From an uncultured Dehalococcoidia bacterium (GTDB taxonomy: Bacteria; Chloroflexota; Dehalococcoidia; Lucifugimonadales; UBA3495), in assembly GCA_958295765.1 (NCBI GenBank), contig CATQHB010000002.1:1968091-2032090 (forward strand): a stretch of DNA of 64,000 bases, in the 5' to 3' direction. The notes under the pieces are model-generated. The model did no database searches and was not told the origin of the DNA. It worked only from the letters and a program-made list of their open reading frames with translations. Shown here one piece after another: positions 23,970 to 30,804 of this stretch (the first letter of the stretch is position 1; each line of letters opens with the position of its first letter). Both the position numbers and the translations under genes were made by a program.

Positions 23970-25829
23970 ATGGCGTTACCCGTTACCGAAACCGTTGAAT
24001 GTGACATCCTGATTATCGGGGGCGGAATGTCTGGCTGCGGCGCCGCCTTTGAGTCCAAGTTCTGGGGCAGCGACCTGAAAGTGGTCATCGCCGAGAAGGC
24101 CGTCATCGAGCGCAGCGGCGCCACCGGCGAGGGCCTGTCGGCCATCAACTGCTATATGGGCCAGCGCTACGGCTGGAACACCCCGGAGGACTTTGTCCAG
24201 TACGTGGTCAACGATATGATGGGCCTGGCCCGGGAGGACCTGGTCTATGACGTAGGCCGCCACGTGGATTCCTCGGTACACCTGCTGGAAGAGTGGGGCC
24301 TGCCCATCTGGAAGAAGGAAGACGGCACCTATGAGCGCATCGGTCGCTGGCAGATTCCGATTCACGGCGAATCCATCAAGCCGGTAACCGCCGAACCGGC
24401 CCGCAAGGCGGTGGGCCAGGAAAACATCTACGAGCGGGTTTCCGTTACCCACCTGCTGACCGACGCCAACGACCCGGAACGCATCGCCGGGGCCGTCGGC
24501 TTTGGCGTGCGGGAAAACAAGCTCTACCTGTTCAAGGCCAAGGCGGTCATCATCACCACCGGCGGCGCCTCCAACGTCTTTCGCCCCCGCTCGGTCAACG
24601 AAGGCATTGGTCGCACCTGGTACTCGGTATTCGCCACCGGCTCGGCCTACGGGCTGATGATTCCCGTCGGCACCGAGATGACCCAGATGGAACACCGCTT
24701 TGTCCCCACCCGTTTCAAGGACGGCTACGGCCCGGTGGGGATGTGGTTCCAGTATTTCCACGCCCGGGTTACCAACGCCCTGGGCGAGGACTATACCGTT
24801 ACCCGGGACGATGAGCTGGACAAGTATCCCCCCTATGGCCGGGCCGTGCCGACACCGACGCCCCTGCGCAACCACCAGATGTTTCTGGACATTCGGGACG
24901 GCAAGGGGCCGATGTATATGCGCACCGAGGAGGCGATGCAAAAGCTGGCCGGCGGCGACCCGGCCAAGATGGACCAGGTGCGCCAGGAGGCGTGGGAGGA
25001 CTTTCTGGATATGACCATCGCCCAGGCCCTAACCTGGGCCTCCCAGAACATCGAACCGGAGGTAACGCCGTCGGAGGTGAACCTGGCCGAGCCGTACATT
25101 ATGGGTTCCCACTCCGGCGAGGCCGGGGCCTGGGTCAGCGGCCCGGAGGATTTGGCGCCGCCGGAATACTTCTGGGGCTACAACAAGATGACCACCATCC
25201 GGGGGTTGTTTGCCGCCGGGGACGGCGTAGGCGCCGCGCCCCACAAGTTCTCCTCCGGCTCCTTCACCGAGGGTCGGCTGGCGGCCAAGGCGGCGGTCAA
25301 CTTCCTGCGGGACAATCCAGCTGCCCCCAGCGTCAGCGACGCCCAGGTGCGCCAACTGCACGAATCCATCTGGGCGCCCCTGGAAACCTTTGACCGGCAC
25401 CAGGGCGCATCCACCACCGAGGGGATTAACCCCAACTACATCACGGCGGCCCAGGCCCTGGTACGGCTGCAAAAGATTATGGACGAGTACGCCGGCGGCA
25501 CCTCAGCCTGGTACACCACCAACGGGCCGACGCTGGAGCGGGGCATCCGGCTCATCGAGATGCTGCGGGAAGACCTGAAACAGTTGGGGGCGCGCAACCG
25601 CCACGAACTGCTGCGCTGCTGGGAGGTAGTGCACCGCACCTGGGTGGGCGAGGCCCACATGCGCCACCTGCTGCACCGCCAGGAAACCCGCTGGCCCGGC
25701 TACTACTACCGGGCCGACTACCCCGACCTGGACGACGCCAACTGGCGGGTTTTCGTCAACTCCCGCTACGACGCGGCCAACGACCAGTGGAGCCTGATGA
25801 CCAGGCCGTATATTAACCTGGTGAAGTAA
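23970..25829 (+). CDS. aprA: Adenylylsulfate reductase alpha subunit (flavoprotein)
   Basis: A 619-residue flavoprotein of the fumarate reductase/succinate dehydrogenase superfamily. The FAD motif is CDILIIGGGMSGCGAAFESK, followed by GATGEGLSAINCYMG and GGASNVFRPRS, characteristic of AprA. The ATG at 23970 follows AAAGGAGGC. It interconverts APS and sulfite + AMP on the cytoplasmic side. No qmoABC, aprM or dsr gene follows within the window, so the electron partner and direction are open. Chloroflexota of the SAR202/Dehalococcoidia type are known to carry aprAB and are proposed sulfite oxidisers. Confidence 0.95.
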   Translation: MALPVTETVECDILIIGGGMSGCGAAFESKFWGSDLKVVIAEKAVIERSGATGEGLSAINCYMGQRYGWNTPEDFVQYVVNDMMGLAREDLVYDVGRHVDSSVHLLEEWGLPIWKKEDGTYERIGRWQIPIHGESIKPVTAEPARKAVGQENIYERVSVTHLLTDANDPERIAGAVGFGVRENKLYLFKAKAVIITTGGASNVFRPRSVNEGIGRTWYSVFATGSAYGLMIPVGTEMTQMEHRFVPTRFKDGYGPVGMWFQYFHARVTNALGEDYTVTRDDELDKYPPYGRAVPTPTPLRNHQMFLDIRDGKGPMYMRTEEAMQKLAGGDPAKMDQVRQEAWEDFLDMTIAQALTWASQNIEPEVTPSEVNLAEPYIMGSHSGEAGAWVSGPEDLAPPEYFWGYNKMTTIRGLFAAGDGVGAAPHKFSSGSFTEGRLAAKAAVNFLRDNPAAPSVSDAQVRQLHESIWAPLETFDRHQGASTTEGINPNYITAAQALVRLQKIMDEYAGGTSAWYTTNGPTLERGIRLIEMLREDLKQLGARNRHELLRCWEVVHRTWVGEAHMRHLLHRQETRWPGYYYRADYPDLDDANWRVFVNSRYDAANDQWSLMTRPYINLVK

Positions 25830-25868
25830 GGGCCGGCCTGACGGTTAGACAATCAGCGGATAAAGCAT

Positions 25869-25900
25869 CCGGCCCCGGCGGTTGTAGTCGCCGGGGCCGG
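25869..25900 (+). terminator. Strong hairpin terminator after aprA
   Basis: CCGGCCCCGGCG (25869-25880) pairs perfectly with CGCCGGGGCCGG (25889-25900) around an 8-nt loop, followed by GTGTTATATT. It has a weak T-tract and lies 39 bp after aprA. Confidence 0.65.
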
Positions 25901-25979
25901 GTGTTATATTGGGCTACGATAATCAGACCCTGAACCAAACCCTGCTGAATTCCGCCGTCCGGTGGCGCGGAGGCCCGCT

Positions 25980-26120
25980 ATGACCACTAAACTAACCTAC
26001 ACCCGCTGCACCGACATTGACTACGCCAGCCTGGATTTTAACCCCGATGCACCGGAACCGCTGCCCGACGCTATGTATCAATATCCCGTATTCGTCGAAA
26101 TCAAGGCCGTGCTGGTCTAA
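25980..26120 (+). CDS. 46-residue ORF, possible Uma2 N-terminal remnant
   Basis: An ATG at 25980 preceded by GGAGG opens a 46-residue frame (MTTKLTYTRCTDIDYASLDF ...) ending at TAA. LDFNPDAPEPLPDAMYQYPV looks like the N-terminal lead-in of some chloroflexal Uma2 proteins, which would continue into the nuclease core. Here a stop intervenes and no nuclease follows. I treat it as a probable gene fragment, at the point where the sequence turns AT-rich before the Pycsar genes. Confidence 0.4.
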   Translation: MTTKLTYTRCTDIDYASLDFNPDAPEPLPDAMYQYPVFVEIKAVLV

Positions 26121-26295
26121 CCTATACGCTTCATTAGCTGTCGGAAAGACTTAATGGTTCTCCCTCTGACAAATTTGCCAATATAGTTTTGCCCGGCCTA
26201 TCAATATGTTCCACTTTCAGTAGCGTTCCGTCTTGGGTAGTCCAAGCCATTGAATTTGCTGGCGTAATCCTTACTGCCCGGTTGCTGTTTGAGCG

Positions 26296-26799
26296 TCAGA
26301 CACTTCCAAAAGCAAGCAATACCACTGCAAGGAAAATTGAAGGAATAGTTAAAATAAATGCCCGCTTTACTCGGTGCATTTTAGCGCTGGCAATCTGCGA
26401 AACTCGAAAAGCCTGATCCAACAACTGTTGCTCAATAGACGCTGCGCTTAGCTGAACGCTATTCGCCACGTAAGAATCTCGGCTCATTTTGGCAATATCT
26501 TCAAAATATATCAAAGAAGAACCAGTCAAGGGAGTTGCAGGCATATAAACACGGGCTGCAACGAATATAGCGGCTGCTACTGAGCATAACCAGAGCACTA
26601 TAAGCGCCAGCACAACTACCTGCACAGTACCCCAAGCGTCCACCTTCAAGATTTCCAATAAAGGACTGAATCGAGCAGATAAAGCGCCAAGCAATGCTAA
26701 ATTCACGAATATAACGGGAGCGGCCTTTGCATCGGCCATTCTGGTAAACTCTATGGAGCGGGCGAGCAAGGCATAATGGGATTGAAGGCGTTCTTCCAC
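26296..26799 (-). CDS. pycTM: Pycsar effector, transmembrane type (PycTM)
   Basis: A 167-residue membrane protein matching the Pycsar effector (DUF5706-like) layout. An N-terminal helix ends in MADAKAAPVIFVNLALLGAL, with the DxKA motif leading into TM1. TM2 is VVVLALIVLWLCSVAAAIFV, then comes a soluble loop with YVANSVQLSAASIEQQLLDQA, and a C-terminal TM (IPSIFLAVVLLAFGSV). Known PycTM proteins respond to cUMP or cCMP by disrupting the inner membrane, killing the infected cell. The start is GTG at 26799, 3 nt after the cyclase stop codon. The gene is more AT-rich than the genome around it. Confidence 0.82.
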   Translation of the reverse strand: MEERLQSHYALLARSIEFTRMADAKAAPVIFVNLALLGALSARFSPLLEILKVDAWGTVQVVVLALIVLWLCSVAAAIFVAARVYMPATPLTGSSLIYFEDIAKMSRDSYVANSVQLSAASIEQQLLDQAFRVSQIASAKMHRVKRAFILTIPSIFLAVVLLAFGSV

Positions 26800-26802
26800 A
26801 AG

Positions 26803-27639
26803 TTAGCTCCGGGGACGTTTGCCGGATATTAGGGCTTCGCAAAACTCTGGGCCGTGGATGGAGCACCATTTAGTCTTTAACCGGTGAAAGGTCGAAAAAT
26901 CTAAACCCAAATCTCTCGGCGTTTGTTCCTCACTCCAGAGATAAGTAGTATCCTCAATTTGGGCGTCAAGCCCCCTTCCGCGCACCCCACCTCCGCATCC
27001 ACAGGACTGACAGAAAATCCGTTGCTGGAGTGGTGACGAACTTCCGAATAAACGGAATACCCTATCCGACACTGCTAATTCATTCGAACCTGCCAGAGAG
27101 CTCAGCTTAGCGGACATATTGACTGGTTTGCCGACCCAGACTTCATTCAATTTCACGTGCCTGGTCCCTAACCGTCTAACCATGACAGTACCTCGATCCA
27201 TTCCAATACCGGCTGTCAAATCCAAATCAATCGACCGGTCTCTTCTTAAACTCTCTGCTATATCCCCCTCAACGGCGGTCTTAATAGTAATGGCACACGC
27301 GGCAGCACTGAAAATAGAACCTTTTCCACTAAATAGCCCAAACAGCCCGTCTCCTTGAATATCCACGTATCGCGCCCCAAATCCATCAAATATCACCGCT
27401 GCTGCTCGAACAAAATAAGTGTAGGCTAGTGCAACTTTATCCTGATGGCTACCCGCGCTAATCTTGGTTGAAGATTTCATATCGACAAAGACCGCAGAGA
27501 CATTAGGGATTCTGAACCAAACCCCATTGTTAGTAGGCCCCGTTTCCGGCACGTCAGTTACGTCTCGGATTTCGATGCCTAATCCCCTTTGTTGGTCAAG
27601 TTGCGAACTAACGTCCGCCAGTATGCTATCGAGCTTCAC
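26803..27639 (-). CDS. pycC: Pycsar pyrimidine nucleotidyl cyclase (PycC)
   Basis: A 278-residue class III nucleotidyl cyclase. Metal-binding aspartates are D52 (AVFVDMKSST) and D96 (VDIQGDGLFGLF), 44 residues apart as usual. VWVGKPVNMSAKLSSL supplies N173, with K177 where adenylyl cyclases have the transition-state Arg. The short size, N-terminal lead, absence of a sensor domain and direct coupling to PycTM identify the uridylate/cytidylate cyclase of the Pycsar system. After the cyclase domain come a Cys-rich CQSCGCGGG and a conserved-looking tail ending KTKWCSIHGPEFCEALISG. The GTG start at 27639 follows TTAGGAG. cUMP versus cCMP product cannot be assigned by eye. Confidence 0.87.
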   Translation of the reverse strand: MKLDSILADVSSQLDQQRGLGIEIRDVTDVPETGPTNNGVWFRIPNVSAVFVDMKSSTKISAGSHQDKVALAYTYFVRAAAVIFDGFGARYVDIQGDGLFGLFSGKGSIFSAAACAITIKTAVEGDIAESLRRDRSIDLDLTAGIGMDRGTVMVRRLGTRHVKLNEVWVGKPVNMSAKLSSLAGSNELAVSDRVFRLFGSSSPLQQRIFCQSCGCGGGVRGRGLDAQIEDTTYLWSEEQTPRDLGLDFSTFHRLKTKWCSIHGPEFCEALISGKRPRS

Positions 27640-27837
27640 GATTTAACTCCTAACTAATGGATTCAGATTGACACTGCTAACTCAATTTTAATACATCGTC
27701 GCCCAATTTACCAAACTCATAAGTATAGGCGTACCAAGATTGGCTGATGGGAAACCCATACCTACCTAGTAGTGTTATAATCCCTCCACGCAACCCCCTA
27801 ATCCAACAACATTTACCCCCACCAAGGAGCAACCAGA

Positions 27838-28734
27838 ATGAAAGTAGGATTTATCGGCCTTGGCAATATGGGCAACCCTATGGCCGGCAACTTAATCAAG
27901 GCCGGCCACCAGCTTACCGTCCATGACCTGCGGCGGGAGGCGGCTACCAATCTGCTGGAGTTGGGCGCCGAGTGGGCCGACACGCCGGCCGCTTGCGTCC
28001 CCGGCCACGACGTGGTGCTGACTTCCCTGCCGGTGCCCCGGGACGTGGAGGCGGTGGTGTTGGGCGAAAACGGCATCCTGGAAGGCGCCAGCCCCGGCTC
28101 GGTCTATATGGACCTGTCCACCAACTCGCCCACCGCCATCCGCCGCCTCCACGACGTTTGCGCCGAGCAGGGGGTCATCGTGCTGGACGCCCCGGTCAGC
28201 GGCGGCGTCTATGGCGCGGCGGCGGCGACCCTGGCGGTGATGGTCGGCGGCGATGAGGCGGTGTTTGACCGGATGAAGCCCACCCTGGACGCTATCGGCA
28301 GCCACGTCGTCTATTGCGGCCCCATCGGCAACGGGATGGTCTGCAAGATTTGCAACAATATGCTGAGTATGGGCATCGGGGTGCTGCTGACCGAGGCGCT
28401 GACCCTGGGGGTCAAGGCCGGCGTGGATTTGGCGGTGCTGGCCGACGTGATTGCCAACAGTTCCGGCGGCAACCGGCGCATCGTCGAAAAGTTCCCCCGC
28501 TACCTGTTCAAGGGCAACTTTGAGCCGGGCTTTGCCACCGCCCTGGCCGCCAAGGACGTGCGCCTGGGCACCGACCTGGGCCGGGAATACGGCGTCCCTA
28601 TGGACCTGGCTAACCTGGTGGACCAGCGGCACGTCGAGGCAATGCACCGGGGCTGGGGGCCGGAGGACTCGGACGCCGTGTCCAAGCTCCAGGAGGAAAA
28701 GGCCGGGGTGCAACTGCGGCTGCCGGAGGGTTAA
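27838..28734 (+). CDS. 3-hydroxyisobutyrate dehydrogenase-like NAD(P)-dependent oxidoreductase
   Basis: A 298-residue beta-hydroxyacid dehydrogenase. The NAD motif is VGFIGLGNMGNPMAGNL, the substrate loop is LDAPVSGGVYGAAAATLAVMVGG, and the catalytic lysine sits in GNGMVCKICNNM. The family oxidises 3-hydroxyisobutyrate, tartronate semialdehyde or similar acids. The ATG follows AAGGAGCAACCAG. A paralogue with the same architecture lies at 34062-35015 on the opposite strand. The pycC gene is divergently transcribed 198 bp away. Confidence 0.92.
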   Translation: MKVGFIGLGNMGNPMAGNLIKAGHQLTVHDLRREAATNLLELGAEWADTPAACVPGHDVVLTSLPVPRDVEAVVLGENGILEGASPGSVYMDLSTNSPTAIRRLHDVCAEQGVIVLDAPVSGGVYGAAAATLAVMVGGDEAVFDRMKPTLDAIGSHVVYCGPIGNGMVCKICNNMLSMGIGVLLTEALTLGVKAGVDLAVLADVIANSSGGNRRIVEKFPRYLFKGNFEPGFATALAAKDVRLGTDLGREYGVPMDLANLVDQRHVEAMHRGWGPEDSDAVSKLQEEKAGVQLRLPEG

Positions 28735-28769
28735 GCGCGTTGGTAGGTAGTTGGTCGATAGGGGGTTTT

Positions 28770-29612
28770 ATGTCGCAACGCCGCCGGAGTCCGGCTTTCA
28801 CCGGAAAGACCGGGACGGTCTGGCTGCTGTCCATCGGGGCCTTGGCCGCGCTGGTATTGGCCGCCTGCGCCCCGCCTACCCCGGGTCAAGAGCCGCCGGC
28901 TCAGTCTCTCAATGGCGATACTGAAGCCACCCCCTGGGGGTATTGGGGAGAGGGCGCGCCCAACAACTGGGGGACGCTTTCCGCGGACTTTGCCCTTTGC
29001 GCCGATGGTACGCGGCAAGCCCCCATAAACATCACCGGATACCGGGAGGACGCCGCCGCCCCGCCGCTCTCCTTCACCTACCGCCACAACGCCCAGGAGG
29101 TAGTTCACGACGGCCGGATCGCCAGCGTCAACTACGGCGCGGGCAACGAACTGAACATCGGCGAACTGACCTATGAGTTAAAGACGGCGCATATCCACGT
29201 CCACGCCGAACACCAGATTGACCAACAACTTTTCACCGCCGAGTTGCACCTGGTACACCAGCAGCAGAGCGGCGAGTATGCGGTAGTCGCCCTGCTTTAT
29301 CGTTTGGGCGCGCCAGACCCGGTAGTCCAGGCCTTGATTGATGCCTACCCCCGGCCGGGACAAACCCGCGAATCGGGCTTTACCCTCAACGCCGCCGACT
29401 ACCTGCCGGGGGAGTTGGGTTACTACCGCTACCAGGGTTCCAAGACCACGCCCCCCTGCGCCGAGCCGGTGGACTGGATCGTGCTGCGGGAGATCGGCAG
29501 CATATCCCAGGAGCAGGCCAACCAACTGGCGGCGCTGCACAACGGCTTCAACCACCGCCCCATCCAACCCGGCAATGACCGGGACATAACCTACCGCGCG
29601 CCAGGGCGATAA
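28770..29612 (+). CDS. Alpha-carbonic anhydrase lipoprotein
   Basis: 280 residues from the ATG at 28770. A signal peptide ends in LVLAAC (lipobox). The mature part is an alpha-type carbonic anhydrase: NWGTLSADFALCADG, RQAPINI, zinc histidines in AHIHVHAEHQ and AELHLVH, and the C-terminal TTPPCAEPVDWIVL. It should hydrate CO2 at the outer membrane-side surface. The upstream frame extension (MVGSWSIGGF) is unlikely to be used because the signal peptide starts at MSQRRR. It is 35 bp downstream of the 3-HIBDH-like gene. Confidence 0.9.
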   Translation: MSQRRRSPAFTGKTGTVWLLSIGALAALVLAACAPPTPGQEPPAQSLNGDTEATPWGYWGEGAPNNWGTLSADFALCADGTRQAPINITGYREDAAAPPLSFTYRHNAQEVVHDGRIASVNYGAGNELNIGELTYELKTAHIHVHAEHQIDQQLFTAELHLVHQQQSGEYAVVALLYRLGAPDPVVQALIDAYPRPGQTRESGFTLNAADYLPGELGYYRYQGSKTTPPCAEPVDWIVLREIGSISQEQANQLAALHNGFNHRPIQPGNDRDITYRAPGR

Positions 29613-29617
29613 TTAAA

Positions 29618-29735
29618 ACATGGATATACAGGATATACAGGATAGATAATAGATTACGGGATAATAATTCTCTGCTTATCCGCAGTATTACCTTCCCGCA
29701 GACAACAAAATCCTGTATATCCTGTCCATCCATGT
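29618..29735. repeat. 118-bp inverted repeat with 26-bp arms
   Basis: Left arm ACATGGATATACAGGATATA(CAGGAT) at 29618-29643 is matched, with two differences, by the inverse arm at 29710-29735; the loop is 66 bp. It fills the gap between the carbonic anhydrase gene and an SDR gene. Confidence 0.75.
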
Positions 29736-29754
29736 AAATAAAGGAGGCCAAGCG

Positions 29755-30573
29755 ATGCAATTGCCACCGGGACGGCTGCGACTGGAAGGGAAGGTTGCCA
29801 TTGTAACCGGGGCCGGCTCCAGCGGGCCGGGGGTTGGCACCGGCAAGGCCACGTCAATTCTCTTTGCTCAGGAAGGCGCCAAGGTCCTGCTGGTGGATCG
29901 GGAAGAGGCCGCCGCCGCGGAAACCCTGGCGGAGATTGAGGCTGAAGGTGGAACGGCCTCGGTGTTCCAGGCCGACGTTACCAACGCCGCCGACTGCCAG
30001 GCTATGGCCGACGCCGCCGTAGAACGCTATGGCGCGCTCCACGTCCTCTTTAACAACGTAGGCATCAGCGGCCCCGGCTCCCCCACCGGCGTTGAGGAAG
30101 AGGTCTGGGATCGGGTGCTGGACGTGAACCTCAAGAGTATGATGCTGACCAGCAAGTACGTGGTTCCTAAAATGATTGAGTCCGGCGGCGGTTCCATCAT
30201 CAACGTATCGTCTATTGTCGGCCTGCGGGCCGGCAGCGGCGCGCCCAGCATCCCCTACGCCGCCTCCAAGGGCGGGATAATCGGAATGACCGCTACCATG
30301 GCGGTGCACCTGGGCCGGGACAACATCCGGGTCAACTGCCTGGCCCCCGGCCACCTCTACACGCCTATGGTGGCCGGGCGGATGTCCGAGGAGATGCGGG
30401 ACCTGCGCCGCCGGGCCGGGCCGCTAGGCACCGAGGGCAGCGCCTGGGACATTGCCTGGGCCAACGTATTCCTTGCCAGCGACGAATCCCGCTGGATTTC
30501 CGGCGTAACCCTGCCCATCGACGCCGGCCTGCTGGCCGCCACGCCCCTGGCAATGTTTCCCCACTTGCAGTAG
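29755..30573 (+). CDS. SDR family oxidoreductase
   Basis: A 272-residue classical SDR. The cofactor loop is extended: VTGAGSSGPGVGTGKATS, a variant of TGxxxGIG found in a subgroup. It is followed by LFNNVGISG, INVSSIVGL and the catalytic YAASKGGI (Tyr, Lys). The ATG at 29755 follows AAGGAGG. NAD is suggested by the acidic residue in VLLVDREEA after strand 2. The substrate is unknown. It is the last of three plus-strand metabolic genes between the Pycsar pair and the HTH-GTPase. Confidence 0.92.
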   Translation: MQLPPGRLRLEGKVAIVTGAGSSGPGVGTGKATSILFAQEGAKVLLVDREEAAAAETLAEIEAEGGTASVFQADVTNAADCQAMADAAVERYGALHVLFNNVGISGPGSPTGVEEEVWDRVLDVNLKSMMLTSKYVVPKMIESGGGSIINVSSIVGLRAGSGAPSIPYAASKGGIIGMTATMAVHLGRDNIRVNCLAPGHLYTPMVAGRMSEEMRDLRRRAGPLGTEGSAWDIAWANVFLASDESRWISGVTLPIDAGLLAATPLAMFPHLQ

Positions 30574-30709
30574 CCGGGGACTACTGGTAAAACGGAACCA
30601 GGGCTTTAAGACGACACCCTACCGTGGGATGGCAATTAAAGGGTCGCGGTAAAGGAACAAAAGGTTAAGCGGTCTATGACCCTCTAAGCTGTATTTATCA
30701 TTCTTGGTG

Positions 30710-30792
30710 CTTGTTGAATCGTTGCAACAACATTTTTGCAATAATGCTTGACAAGTAGAATAAATGATAGTATGCTTGCTGCAACATTGTTG
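30710..30792 (+). promoter_or_regulatory. Promoter and candidate operators of the HTH-GTPase gene
   Basis: TTGACA (30748-30753) and TATGCT (30771-30776) are separated by exactly 17 bp. Two inverted repeats with the same half-sites flank the promoter: TGTTG-n12-CAACA at 30710-30731 and CAACATTGTTG at 30782-30792, the latter at the expected transcription start. Binding of the encoded XRE domain to these sites (autorepression) is a natural inference. Confidence 0.7.
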
Positions 30793-30804
30793 AGGAGGGC
30801 AGTC

